A stretch of 49,831 nucleotides of DNA from Frigoribacterium sp. (GCA_025363205.1 JANYEI010000018.1:1-49831); one strand, 5' to 3'. Shown: positions 32,517 through 41,641, numbered from the stretch's first letter. Made by a program: numbers and translations. The notes: generated by a model not told the origin, from the sequence alone.

Positions 32517-34105
32517 GACTGAGCCCTTCGATTCCGGAGGATCGGGAAGCGACTCAGCCACTTGGAGCGAGCGAGAACGGCGAGCCCCTCGGAGATCACG
32601 TTCGGTGCGAGAAGGCGGGTCACGGTCAAGTGGACGACGGTCACGGCGAGCGCGATCAGGATGATCGAGACGACGTCGGGGACTTCGCGCGTCAGCTGCA
32701 TGACACCCCAGCCCGCCGCACCTGAGGTCGCGACAGCGGTGACGACGAAGAAGAAGGGACCGGCGACGGTGCGAACGGCCGTCGCCAGAATCCGAGCGAC
32801 GAGGAACCACCGACTAACGGTGGCGATCACACACACTCCAAGGAATCCCCACGCCACGGAGACGAGGCCGTTGTGCGCCAGGACCGCGGTCGTGCCGAAG
32901 GTGATCCCGTCGATGATGAGGGCGTACGCAAACCACTTCCCTGGCTTGCCAACGCCATAAAACAGACCATGGTCCAGCCACGCACCGACAGTGAGGGTGC
33001 CCGCGATCGCGAGGATCTGCGCCACTGGGTAGCTTGCCTCCCAGGCTTTGCCGAAGAGGATCGGAACGATCATCGGTGCAGCAACGGCCACGATCGTGAG
33101 AGGAAGCGACAGCGCCGCGTACGACATCCGTAACGCACGCACGTAGGCGCTGAGTAGTCGTTCACGCTCGTCACGGATCCTCGCGAATGCGACCGTGGTA
33201 ACGGGCACGATCGCGCTTCCCGTGAGGTCCTGCACAACCTGAACGAGGCGCTGCGCGATATTCATGTATCCGAGTGCTGCCACCCCGAGCGTCGACGAGA
33301 TCACGGCAGCTTCGCCCGACGCCCTGAGCATTGCGACGAACTCGACGCCCAGAACCTGCCCGCCATACCGGGTCATTGTCGCGAACTCGCGTCGAGCGAA
33401 CATCAGATCCGGATGCCATCTCGTAGAGACCCAGGCCAGAATCGAGGTAATCGCAGGAGCGACAAGGCTCTGGCCGACGAGTGCCCAGACCCCGAAGCCG
33501 CTGAAGGCCATCACCATCGCGACCACTTGAGCGATGACCGCGGCGATTGCGCCCTGACCCGCGAGCACCCCGAAGCGCATGTTGCGTCGGAGTAGAGCCA
33601 TCGGCACGGATCCAAAGGCCGTGAGGATCACCCACACCGACAGAGCCTGCAGCACCGGCACGACTCGGGGATTGCCAAAGACAGCGCCCATCACCGGCGC
33701 GATCGCGAGCAGCGCACCGCACAGGACGGCGCCTGCACTCAGGGAGAACCAGAACGCGGTGCTGAGCATCCGTTGGTCGGCCTTCGCCACCTGCACGATA
33801 TAGGCGGCGAAGCCCAGGTCGGCCAATAGATAGAAGAACGGCAGGATGGTGGATGCCGCCGCCACCGTTCCGAAGTCTCCGGGGCTCAGCAGACGGGTGA
33901 GCACGGCGATCGTGACAAAACCGAGAACTCGGATCGCCCACTTTTGGGCAGTGAGCCAGAGAACACCGGACGCCGCCTGCCGTCCGATGCTTTCCTTCGC
34001 CGAAGCGGCCAGCGCAGGCTCCGCGATCGGGATCGCGCTTGGCGGAGCCCAGTCGCGCTCCGCAAGCCTCTCGAGATCCGGGTCCTCGGGGATGCGATCG
34101 TCCAT
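32513..34105 (-). CDS. Wzx-type polysaccharide flippase (MOP superfamily)
   Basis: A 530-residue membrane protein with about 12-14 helices, of the lipopolysaccharide biosynthesis/WzxC group. Diagnostic parts are the amphipathic SIGRQAASGVLWLTAQKWA before helix 1, TRLLSPGDFGTVAAAS, and QRLVQVVQDLTGSAIVPVT after the central helices. It flips undecaprenyl-linked repeat units across the membrane. The ATG at 34105 is preferred because GGGAGG lies 7-8 nt before it; a GTG at 34129 overlapping the upstream stop is the alternative. The N-terminal 45 residues are cytoplasmic and acidic. It forms the Wzx half of a Wzx/Wzy pathway whose polymerase-like gene lies at 17748-19145. Confidence 0.92.
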   Translation of the reverse strand: MDDRIPEDPDLERLAERDWAPPSAIPIAEPALAASAKESIGRQAASGVLWLTAQKWAIRVLGFVTIAVLTRLLSPGDFGTVAAASTILPFFYLLADLGFAAYIVQVAKADQRMLSTAFWFSLSAGAVLCGALLAIAPVMGAVFGNPRVVPVLQALSVWVILTAFGSVPMALLRRNMRFGVLAGQGAIAAVIAQVVAMVMAFSGFGVWALVGQSLVAPAITSILAWVSTRWHPDLMFARREFATMTRYGGQVLGVEFVAMLRASGEAAVISSTLGVAALGYMNIAQRLVQVVQDLTGSAIVPVTTVAFARIRDERERLLSAYVRALRMSYAALSLPLTIVAVAAPMIVPILFGKAWEASYPVAQILAIAGTLTVGAWLDHGLFYGVGKPGKWFAYALIIDGITFGTTAVLAHNGLVSVAWGFLGVCVIATVSRWFLVARILATAVRTVAGPFFFVVTAVATSGAAGWGVMQLTREVPDVVSIILIALAVTVVHLTVTRLLAPNVISEGLAVLARSKWLSRFPILRNRRAQS

Positions 34106-34125
34106 AGATGTCCCTCCCGGGCCGC

Positions 34126-35535
34126 TCACGGCGCTTCCTCGCGGACGACTCCGACGGTTCGAAGAAGGGCGGCGTGCGAGTCGACCATTGCGTCGGCTCC
34201 CAGCCAGACCGCGGCATCCCTGGCGAGTTGATCTTTGCGCTCTCGCCAGCGGGCGATATCGTGAAGGATCACGCGCAGTGCCGTCGTAATGGCGGCGCTG
34301 TTACTCTGCATGGCGCGCCGACGAGCCGCCCCGATCTCCGCGAGTGTGATCGTCGCCGGCGCGCCCGCCGGGTTGGCGCAGATCTCGCCGCGTTCACCCC
34401 GGTTGCCGACGAGCTCGTGGGCTCCGCCGACGTCGGAGATGACGAGAGGCAGACCCGCCATGATCGCCTCTGACGCGGCGACGGGCCAGCCCTCGAAAAA
34501 GGAATCCAGCACGAATGCATCGGCTGCGTCGAGGATATCCGGCGAGGAACTGGAACCGAGCAGATGGACGCGACCTTTGTTTGGGTGTGCTCGACGAATC
34601 GCATCCGCGTGCGCGTACTCGAGCCAGTCCTCAACCGGACCTGCGACCACGAGTCGCGCGTCGTGATTCTCGCCCGCGGCATCGAGGAAAGCGCGGACGA
34701 GACCCGGAACGTTCTTCTGCATGTCATAGCGGGCAAGGCACACGATGACGACCGTCTCGCCGAGCTCGGCGTCGATCGCCGCAGCCAATCGCATCCTGGC
34801 AAGGCCTGGATCGAGGGATGCCCGAACGGTGACACCGTTCGGTACGACCGTCACAGTCACCGGCGCACGGCGCGGCAGGTGGTTCTCGAAGAATGCCTTG
34901 ACGGTCTCGCTGACGGCGACGACGGCCGCCGATCGGTCGAGCAGATCGCTCTGCTTCAGCCAGTCCTCCTCGGAGAGATTGATGTCCGTCGTGTGAACCA
35001 CGGGCACGATGGGGATACCGCGCCGAGTGAAGGCGTCTATGAGATGGCCGGGGGCGTTGTGCAGCTGTGCCGCGACGACCGGCCCCGCTGCGGCGAGTAT
35101 CGAATCCGCGGATGCCGCATCGTGAGCCTCAAAGACCGCGACGCCCAGACCCCGGAGTGCGTCCGCCGTCGACCCTCCGCGTTCGCACAGCACGATGCAG
35201 TCGAGCCCGCGCTCAGGTAGTCCCCGCGCGAGCGTGGCGACGATTGTCTCCACTCCCCCGGTGCCGAGCGTTCTCGTCACGAGTGCGACGAGAGGTTGCG
35301 GGCGAGTCGGCTTCCGCAATAGGTCGGGCGACAGCGCCTCCGTAGAGCGCCCAGGTGCGGCGGAGAGTGACACGAGCGAACGCTCGAGCAATCGTCGCCG
35401 CACCGCGTGCCCGACTCCGAAACGGATGCCAGGCGAGCCCGCGTCCACCACCGCGGTCAACGCGCGAAAGACGAGCACCTGCAATCCCGCCCACAGGCGT
35501 TTTCCGGCTGTAGCGCGGTAGCTCCGCTCGCTCAT
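34126..35535 (-). CDS. Family 4 glycosyltransferase, paralogue of the one at 24300
   Basis: A 469-residue GT-B glycosyltransferase. Acceptor-side marks are LGTGGVETIVATLARGLPE and VPVVHTTDINLSEEDWL; donor-side marks are VIVCLARYDMQKNVPGLVRA, RVHLLGSSSSPDILD and FFEGWPVAASEAIMAGLPLV, then GGAHELVGN. These match the GT4 at 24300-25688 block by block, so the two share ancestry and may use the same donor type. The ATG overlaps the stop of the GT2 upstream by 4 nt. It belongs to the large minus-strand operon and acts in the cytoplasm on lipid-linked intermediates. Confidence 0.92.
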   Translation of the reverse strand: MSERSYRATAGKRLWAGLQVLVFRALTAVVDAGSPGIRFGVGHAVRRRLLERSLVSLSAAPGRSTEALSPDLLRKPTRPQPLVALVTRTLGTGGVETIVATLARGLPERGLDCIVLCERGGSTADALRGLGVAVFEAHDAASADSILAAAGPVVAAQLHNAPGHLIDAFTRRGIPIVPVVHTTDINLSEEDWLKQSDLLDRSAAVVAVSETVKAFFENHLPRRAPVTVTVVPNGVTVRASLDPGLARMRLAAAIDAELGETVVIVCLARYDMQKNVPGLVRAFLDAAGENHDARLVVAGPVEDWLEYAHADAIRRAHPNKGRVHLLGSSSSPDILDAADAFVLDSFFEGWPVAASEAIMAGLPLVISDVGGAHELVGNRGERGEICANPAGAPATITLAEIGAARRRAMQSNSAAITTALRVILHDIARWRERKDQLARDAAVWLGADAMVDSHAALLRTVGVVREEAP

Positions 35536-36611
35536 CCCGGCACCCCAACGTCGGCGATGCGCCGCTCGGCGGCGAGAGTCCGCCTGCTCAGGATTTTTTC
35601 CCGCATCACGAATAACGGATTTCTCCGCGAAAGACGCGTGCCGAGTGCGTGTCGACGACTATACGCTCGCCCGGCAGCGGTACGGTCAATCGCCGGATCG
35701 CAGTCGCGTGCGAAGTTGAGTAGGGCGGGCACGGGCCAAGACTCCGTATGCCCCCACACCAACGCACGGGAAGCGAGGTCCATGGCCTCGACGGCCTCGG
35801 CACGACGGATGCTCGCGACCAGTTCTCCGGTGTTCGAGAACGAGGCCGCAGCGGTGGTGAAGGCGTCCAGGCGGTGCTGGAGGTCCGTGATCATGCCCCG
35901 GGCCTGGTCCGTGGCGAAGATGGCGCTGTGCATGTTCTTGTCGTGCTGTCGATAGAGCGCCTGCACGCTGTCGGGAAGATAGCCGACGTCCGCGACAGCG
36001 GCGATCCGCAGCCACATCTGCAAGTCTCCGGCGTGAGGATGCTCGGGATCGTACAACCCAACCTGACGCAGTACGCTTCCGCGCACGATCGCCTCAGGCG
36101 ACTTGATGACGTTGACACCGGAGCCGAATAGACGGCGAGCCCAGTCCCGGCCTTCCCAGAGAATCCAAGCCGCCGCATCGCCGACCCCCAGCTCGGGAAC
36201 TGCGTCATTGAAGATGACCACCGGGCCGTAGACCAGTCCAACGTCCGGGTGCTGCTCCATCAGCGCCGCTGCCCTAGTGATCGAGTTCTTCGTCAGCAGG
36301 TCATCGGCGGAGAGCAGGACGACGTAGTCGCCCGCTGCCTCGTCAAGGCCGTCGTTATAGGTCAGGATGTGGCGCTTGTTGCTCGCGTGCGTGATCAGGC
36401 GCACCCGAGAATCACGGTCCGCCAGCCCGCGCGCCACCTCGGCACTGCCATCTGGCGATGCGTCGTCCACGATGATCACTTCCACGTCGACGCCCTCCTG
36501 ATCCAGCGCCGATGCGACCGCCCCCGGAAGGAAGTGACCGTAGTTGTAACAGGGGATCACCACCGTCACCAGAGGCCGCGTGGTGAGTGAGCGGGTTTCT
36601 AGAGTCTGCAT
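35532..36611 (-). CDS. Family 2 glycosyltransferase
   Basis: A 359-residue GT2 with a full GT-A domain: VTVVIPCYNYGHFLPGAVAS, VEVIIVDDASPDGSAEVARG, and the metal-binding YVVLLSADDLLTKNSI. YDPEHPHAGDLQMWLRIAA supplies the ED-like motif. The C-terminal 130 residues are mostly helical (TDLQHRLDAFTTAAASF). The ATG at 36611 was chosen; the frame stays open to 36770, but those residues are antisense shadow of the aminotransferase gene. A gap of 16 nt separates it from the upstream stop, and it overlaps the downstream GT4 by 4 nt. The sugar is not predictable. Confidence 0.92.
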   Translation of the reverse strand: MQTLETRSLTTRPLVTVVIPCYNYGHFLPGAVASALDQEGVDVEVIIVDDASPDGSAEVARGLADRDSRVRLITHASNKRHILTYNDGLDEAAGDYVVLLSADDLLTKNSITRAAALMEQHPDVGLVYGPVVIFNDAVPELGVGDAAAWILWEGRDWARRLFGSGVNVIKSPEAIVRGSVLRQVGLYDPEHPHAGDLQMWLRIAAVADVGYLPDSVQALYRQHDKNMHSAIFATDQARGMITDLQHRLDAFTTAAASFSNTGELVASIRRAEAVEAMDLASRALVWGHTESWPVPALLNFARDCDPAIDRTAAGRAYSRRHALGTRLSRRNPLFVMREKILSRRTLAAERRIADVGVPG

Positions 36612-36627
36612 ATTCGTCCGCCAGCGA

Positions 36628-37740
36628 TCAGACCGTAGACACGAGCGCACAGCGCAGCGCAGCCGCCACGTCCTCCTGCTGCGCCTCGGTGAGATGAGGG
36701 AACATCGGTAGGGAGAGGATGCGGTCGGCTGCGGCCTCCGCGAACGGGAACTGGCCACGCAGATAGCCAAGCCCGGCGTACGCCTCGGTGAGATGCACTG
36801 GCGTCGGGTAGTGGATGCCGGATCCGACGCCCGCTGCGGACAGCTCGGCCATCACGCGCTCGCGCTCCTCGACCCGGACCACGTACAGGTGCCAGACGTC
36901 TGTGTTGCCCGGCCGCACACTGGGCAGACGGACGCCTTCGACGTCGGCGAGAAGCGCGGCGTAGCGATCGGCAGCCGCGCGGCGGGCCGCATTCCATCCC
37001 TCGAGCCGCACGAGCTTTGCGCGCAGAACGGGAGCCTGGATCGCGTCGAGCCGGGCGTTCATCCCGATGTGATCGTGCACGTACTTGACCGAACTCCCGT
37101 GCGCGGCGACGTTGCGGATGAAGGCCGCGATGTCTGCGTCATTCGTCATCACAGCGCCCGCGTCACCGGCAGCACCGAGGTTCTTGCCCGGGTAGAAGCT
37201 CGTCGCCGCCACGCGCGCCAACGCTCCGGCGCGACCGGCTGACGATGACGCGCCTTGGGACTGCGCGGCATCCTCCACGACGGCGATCCCGTGCTTGTCG
37301 GCGATCAGCAGGATGCGCTCGACGGGCGCGGTCTGGCCGAACAGGTGCACAGGGGCGATCACCCGCGTGCGCTCGGTGATGGCGGCCTCGACGGCGTCGG
37401 GGTCGATCAGCAGGTATTCCTCGTCCACGTCCACGAAGACAGGCACGGCACCGATGCGCGAGACGGCCTCAGCCGTCGCGATGAAGGTGTTGGCCGGCAT
37501 GATGACCTCGTCATCGGGACCGACCCCAACCGCACGGTAGGCGAGCTCGAGGGCGTCCGTGCCATTGGAGACGCCGATCACGTGCTCGACGCCGATGTAC
37601 TCGGCGTACTCGTGCTCGAACGCGTCGATTTCGCTGCCGCCGATGAATCCGGCAGACTCGAACAGGCGCTTCCACACGGGCAGCACCTCGGCGGCTACCT
37701 CTGCGCTCTGCGCGGCAAGGTCGAGGAACGGGACGCTCAC
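36628..37740 (-). CDS. DegT/DnrJ/EryC1/StrS sugar aminotransferase (FdtB/QdtB-like)
   Basis: A 370-residue PLP aminotransferase. The start VSVPFLDLAAQSAEV, GVSNGTDALELAYRAVGVG, D157 in VVEDAAQSQGA, and the PLP lysine K186 in SFYPGKNLGAAGDAGAV are typical of 3-keto-6-deoxyhexose aminotransferases (FdtB/QdtB). WbpE-type enzymes are close relatives. It would transfer an amino group from glutamate to a nucleotide-linked ketosugar. The GTG at 37740 overlaps the stop of the NeuD-like gene by 4 nt. Together with that acyltransferase it could form an N-acylated amino sugar. The exact regiochemistry is not decidable by eye. Confidence 0.92.
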   Translation of the reverse strand: MSVPFLDLAAQSAEVAAEVLPVWKRLFESAGFIGGSEIDAFEHEYAEYIGVEHVIGVSNGTDALELAYRAVGVGPDDEVIMPANTFIATAEAVSRIGAVPVFVDVDEEYLLIDPDAVEAAITERTRVIAPVHLFGQTAPVERILLIADKHGIAVVEDAAQSQGASSSAGRAGALARVAATSFYPGKNLGAAGDAGAVMTNDADIAAFIRNVAAHGSSVKYVHDHIGMNARLDAIQAPVLRAKLVRLEGWNAARRAAADRYAALLADVEGVRLPSVRPGNTDVWHLYVVRVEERERVMAELSAAGVGSGIHYPTPVHLTEAYAGLGYLRGQFPFAEAAADRILSLPMFPHLTEAQQEDVAAALRCALVSTV

Positions 37741-38375
37741 GCTGTCACTCCCAGCGGCCGCGCGGGAACGCCGACCCATGTCTCTGACTCGCGCATATCG
37801 CTGAGCACGACGGCGCCCATCCCGACCGTGGCACCGGCCCCGATCGACAGTCCTGGCCGCACCGAGGCGTTCATTCCCAAATAGGCGCCCCGACCGATGC
37901 GGACACCGCCGCCGAGGGCGACGCCGGCCGCGAACGTCGCGAAGTCGTCGACGAGGCAGTCATGGGTGATGATGACGCGCGGCATGGCGACCACATGCGC
38001 GCCGATCACGGCATCCGCGGTGATGACGACGCCAGCGAGGAGGATCGAGCCCACCCCGATCGGACACCCGCCGGGATTTCGCACCGACGTGTCGACGATC
38101 GTCGCGTATCGCGAGGCGTCGATGCCGAGCTCTGCGAGCCGCGCGACCACGCGCTCGCGCCCGAGGCCCGACCCGATGCAGACCAGCACATCGGCATCCG
38201 GATAGAGCGGGATGTCGTCGATTGCGCCGAGCACTGGCGCTCCGCCGATCGTGCGTGGGAGCTCGGCATGCCGGTCGTCGAGGAAGCCGAGCACCTCGCG
38301 TCCCGACTCGCGCACAAGGGGTAGCACCTCGCGCGCGAGACCGCTGGCGGCGATCAGCAGGACGGGACGCCTCAT
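37737..38375 (-). CDS. NeuD/PglD-like sugar O- or N-acyltransferase
   Basis: A 212-residue protein with the NeuD/PglD architecture. An N-terminal small Rossmann-like domain (PVLLIAASGLAREVLPLV, LGFLDDRH) is followed by a left-handed beta-helix from about 95 (GCPIGVGSILLAGVVITADA, GRGAYLGMNASVRPG). The likely catalytic histidine is H138 in VIITHDCLVDDF, equivalent to the active His of PglD. It would acetylate an amino group made by one of the flanking aminotransferases, using acetyl-CoA. The ATG overlaps the upstream stop by 4 nt. Sandwiched between two DegT genes, it fits a diamino- or amino-deoxysugar pathway, bacillosamine-like or Fuc3NAc-like. Confidence 0.9.
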   Translation of the reverse strand: MRRPVLLIAASGLAREVLPLVRESGREVLGFLDDRHAELPRTIGGAPVLGAIDDIPLYPDADVLVCIGSGLGRERVVARLAELGIDASRYATIVDTSVRNPGGCPIGVGSILLAGVVITADAVIGAHVVAMPRVIITHDCLVDDFATFAAGVALGGGVRIGRGAYLGMNASVRPGLSIGAGATVGMGAVVLSDMRESETWVGVPARPLGVTA

Positions 38376-39529
38376 ACCGTGATCCCTGCTGCACTGGTCA
38401 CGGCGCTGTGGAGCGTGTCGACGACCTGCGTCAACTCGGCCTCGGTCAGCTGGTGGAACACGGGAAGGATCAGGGTGTTGTCGGTCAGGCGCTCGGTGAC
38501 CGGAAGGGGAACCGATCCGGTGTCGCGATCCGCGTACGCGGGCTGGCGGTGCGCAGCCATGATGCCACGGCGAGCCGAGACGTCGGCGGCGGCGAGCGCC
38601 GCAAGCAGTTGCTCGCGCGACAATGGAAAGTCGTCGCCGACCTCGACCCACAGCGACTGGAAGTTCGAGGTGCCGTATTCCGGGTCGGTGACGATTCGCA
38701 GTCCAGGGATATCCGCGATGCGATACGCGTACTCCGCTGCGATCTCGCGTCGACGGGCAACGATCTCGGGCAGCCGGCCGAGCTGCACCAGACCGACCGC
38801 GGCCTGCATGTCGGTCATCCGGTAATTGAAACCGACTTCGCCGTACTCCTCGGCGGGGGCGATGACGCTCGCGGCGCGTTCGGCGGCAGAGACGCTCATG
38901 GCGTGCTCGCGGAGTCGACGGGCCCGCGCGGCCCACTCGGCGTTCGAGGTGGTCAGCATGCCGCCCTCCCCCGTTGTCAGCAACTTGCGCGGGTGGAAGG
39001 ACCAGGCGGCGATCTCGGCCCCCGCGCCCACCGGACGGCCCTTGTAGGTCGAGCCGGATCCGCACGCGGCATCCTCGATCACGACGATGCCGAGGGGGTC
39101 ACAGAGCGCCCGGATCGAATCGATGTCGACCGGCACTCCGCCCTGATCGACGATGATCACTGCCGTGGTCTTTTCGGTGAGCGCAACACGAATTGTCTCC
39201 GCAGTCACGTTGCCGGTGGCGGCATCCACATCGGCGAACACCGGTCTGGCGTTGACATAGGTCGGCGCGTTAGCCGTCGCGATGAAGGAGAAGGATGGCA
39301 CGACCACATCGTCACCGGCGGCGACACCCGCGACGACGAGGGCGAGGTGCAGCGCGGTGGTGCAGTTGGAGGTCGCGACGGCGTGCTCCGCCTGCATCGC
39401 CGAAGCGAAAGCCACCTCGAAGGCTGCGACCCGCGGGCCCTGCGCGACCCATCCGGAAGCGATGACCTCGGCGACGGCATCCGCCTCTTCTCTGCCGAGC
39501 CAGGGCTTCATGACATTGATGCGGCTCAT
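38372..39529 (-). CDS. DegT/DnrJ/EryC1/StrS sugar aminotransferase
   Basis: A 385-residue PLP aminotransferase. N-terminal KPWLGREEADAVAEVIASGW, then VATSNCTTALHLALVVAGV, D153 in VVIEDAACGSG and the PLP lysine K182 in SFHPRKLLTTGEGGM. The HPRK-TTGEGG form is shared by 4-keto or amino-sugar aminotransferases of glycan loci and differs from the GKNLGA form of the next DegT protein. The two therefore probably act on different ketosugars. The ATG at 39529 overlaps the SDR stop by 4 nt. The likely ketosugar source is the upstream SDR or the Gfo/Idh oxidoreductase. Confidence 0.92.
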   Translation of the reverse strand: MSRINVMKPWLGREEADAVAEVIASGWVAQGPRVAAFEVAFASAMQAEHAVATSNCTTALHLALVVAGVAAGDDVVVPSFSFIATANAPTYVNARPVFADVDAATGNVTAETIRVALTEKTTAVIIVDQGGVPVDIDSIRALCDPLGIVVIEDAACGSGSTYKGRPVGAGAEIAAWSFHPRKLLTTGEGGMLTTSNAEWAARARRLREHAMSVSAAERAASVIAPAEEYGEVGFNYRMTDMQAAVGLVQLGRLPEIVARRREIAAEYAYRIADIPGLRIVTDPEYGTSNFQSLWVEVGDDFPLSREQLLAALAAADVSARRGIMAAHRQPAYADRDTGSVPLPVTERLTDNTLILPVFHQLTEAELTQVVDTLHSAVTSAAGITV

Positions 39530-40521
39530 ACTCGCACCTCCGTTCGACCGGCGGCGATCTCCTCACGCTGGGGGCGCCACCATTCGACGAGTTCGCGGAG
39601 CCCCTCTTCGAGACCCACCCGTGTCTCGAAAGCGAGGTCGATGCGTGCCGCCTTAGTGTCTGCGAGGCGGCGGACGACGCCGTTGACCGCCCGGTCCGGT
39701 CCGTGTTCGACCGACAGGTCGGAGTCCATCGCGCGCAACAGAGCCTGGGCGAGGCCGAGGAGGCTTGTCTCCTCTCCGTTCGCGACGTTATAGACCCCGT
39801 CGGTCACATCGCTCTGAGCGGCGAGGATGTTCGCCCGAGCGATATCGGTCGTGTATACGAAGTCCATCGTCTGCAGCCCGTCGCCAAAAATCAGTGGGGG
39901 TTTGCCGTCGGCGATGCGCTCCATCCACCGCACGAGCACCTCGGTGTAGAGACCGTGGACGTCCATGCGCGGACCGTAGACATTGAAATACCGAAGTGCC
40001 ACGAAATCGAGTTCATTCATCGCGCGGAAGCTGCGGAGCATCCCCTCGCCAAACGATTTGGCCGCACCGTAGAAGGTGTCGTTGTTGTGATGGTGGTGGC
40101 GCTCGGTGGTCGGAAACTCCTCGGCCATTCCGTACACCGAGGCGCTGGATGCCGAGACGACCTTGTCTACGCCGTGTTCAACCGCGGCCTCGAAGATGTT
40201 AAACGACCCATCGACGAGCACCTCCAGAGCGAGCCGCGGTTCCTCCGCGCACTGGGTGATGCGGATGGCCGCCTGGTGGAAGACGAGGTCCTTGCCGCGG
40301 GTCACGTCATGCACGAGGTCACGGTCCCGGATGTCCCCGTCGACAACGGTCACGCGCCCCGATGCCATCGCGGATTCGAGATTGAAAATGCGACCGCGCA
40401 CGAAGTTGTCGAGCACATCGATGTGCGCAACGCCGGACTCGAGAAGCTGGTCGACGATCGTCGAGCCGATCGTGCCGGCTCCGCCCGTCACGAGCACATT
40501 GGCACCAGTGAGTTCTGTCAT
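39526..40521 (-). CDS. NAD-dependent sugar epimerase/dehydratase (extended SDR)
   Basis: A 331-residue extended SDR. The nucleotide-binding G13-G-A-G-T-I-G19 sits in NVLVTGGAGTIGS, followed by DGDIRD and the catalytic SSASVYG and Y151-x3-K155 (FYGAAKSFGE). A run of four histidines lies just before the tyrosine (RHHHHNND), an unusual feature beside the active site. It is similar to UDP-glucose 4-epimerases, but dehydratases of this fold cannot be excluded. It acts on a nucleotide sugar in the cytosol. The ATG overlaps the upstream stop by 4 nt. Confidence 0.9.
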   Translation of the reverse strand: MTELTGANVLVTGGAGTIGSTIVDQLLESGVAHIDVLDNFVRGRIFNLESAMASGRVTVVDGDIRDRDLVHDVTRGKDLVFHQAAIRITQCAEEPRLALEVLVDGSFNIFEAAVEHGVDKVVSASSASVYGMAEEFPTTERHHHHNNDTFYGAAKSFGEGMLRSFRAMNELDFVALRYFNVYGPRMDVHGLYTEVLVRWMERIADGKPPLIFGDGLQTMDFVYTTDIARANILAAQSDVTDGVYNVANGEETSLLGLAQALLRAMDSDLSVEHGPDRAVNGVVRRLADTKAARIDLAFETRVGLEEGLRELVEWWRPQREEIAAGRTEVRV

Positions 40522-41582
40522 CGAACAACCTCTGCTTGGATAGCGGCGGTTTCGACGCTCGCTGAGTTTCCTGAATCTGCAAGGCTGCGACTGGCAGCCT
40601 CAAGCACTGAGAGCACGCGCAGCCCGGCCTGTCCGTCTGTGCGCGGCGCACGGCCTCCGCTGATGCTCGCGGCGAATTCAACTGCCATCACCCCGAGAGC
40701 TTCATGCTCGGGAAGTGCGGGCGACCAGGTGTCGCCGAGGCGATAGGAGATGGTGGACGAGCGGCGGTCGACCGTATCGACCGATTGCTGGGCAAGGTCG
40801 ACACCGCGGTCGTAGACGCTCAGTCGCTGCTGCGGATTGAGGTCATCCCAGACGAGTGTACGTTCGGTGCCACCGATGACCATCCGTCGGATCTTGGTGG
40901 GGCTCAGCCAGTTGACATGCACGTGGGCGATGGCGCCCTTGTCGAGCGGGATGGTGAGGTACCCCACGCAGGCCCGGCCCGCACCGAGCGGATCCGCACC
41001 GTGGGCCGATACGGACTTCGGGCGCAGGCCGTCGGGGAGCACGAAGTCGATGATCGACAGGTCGTGCGGGGCGAGATCCCAGAGCACGTCGACATCCGGC
41101 TGGATGAGTCCGAGGTTGATCCGCACCGAATCGATGAAGAGGATGTCGCCGAGCTGGCCGTCGGCGATCAGTTCGCGGATCTTCAGAACCGCGGGGGTGT
41201 AGCAGTAGGTGTGGTCGGCCATGAGCACGAGCCCGCGCGTGGCCGCCTCTTCGACCATCTCGAGGCCCCGCTCGCGGGTGTCGGCAAGAGGCTTCTCGAC
41301 GAGGACGTGCTTTCCAGCACGCAGTCCCGCGAGCACGATCGGGTGGTGCGTGCGGGCGGGAGTCGCGATGGCGATCGCGTCGAGGTCGTCGCGCGCCAGA
41401 AGCTCGGCGAGGTCGGTGTAGACCTCCACGCGACCGACCCGGGCGGCGAGCCCTTCGGCCCGCTCGCGGTCGAGATCGCAGATCGCCACCAATTCCCAGT
41501 CGGCGCTGGTGCTGAAATTGCGGGCAAGGTTCGGTCCCCAATAGCCGGCACCGACAACCGCAATCCGCAATTTTTCAGCCAT
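40518..41582 (-). CDS. Gfo/Idh/MocA-family sugar oxidoreductase
   Basis: A 354-residue NAD(P)-dependent oxidoreductase. The Rossmann motif is VVGAGYWGPNLARNF, and the family E97-K98-P99 motif is in KHVLVEKPLA. DLAPHDLSIIDFVL carries the conserved active-site histidine. It resembles WlbA/WbpB-type enzymes that oxidise C3 of UDP-GlcNAcA before transamination, but other sugar substrates are possible. The ATG at 41582 has GGGGA upstream; the frame is open for 21 more codons. It is the first gene of a run of twelve tightly packed minus-strand genes and lies 59 nt after the large DUF4082 gene. Confidence 0.9.
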   Translation of the reverse strand: MAEKLRIAVVGAGYWGPNLARNFSTSADWELVAICDLDRERAEGLAARVGRVEVYTDLAELLARDDLDAIAIATPARTHHPIVLAGLRAGKHVLVEKPLADTRERGLEMVEEAATRGLVLMADHTYCYTPAVLKIRELIADGQLGDILFIDSVRINLGLIQPDVDVLWDLAPHDLSIIDFVLPDGLRPKSVSAHGADPLGAGRACVGYLTIPLDKGAIAHVHVNWLSPTKIRRMVIGGTERTLVWDDLNPQQRLSVYDRGVDLAQQSVDTVDRRSSTISYRLGDTWSPALPEHEALGVMAVEFAASISGGRAPRTDGQAGLRVLSVLEAASRSLADSGNSASVETAAIQAEVVR

Positions 41583-41641
41583 GGCTTCCCCTCTGTATTC
41601 CATATCGACCCGTTCATCCCTGACAGCCCCCATGAGGCGGG

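Noticed and set aside
37741-39065. Frame extending the NeuD-like gene upstream
   Set aside because: The extension beyond 38375 is an Arg-rich shadow of the aminotransferase gene; the ATG at 38375 overlaps that gene's stop by 4 nt.
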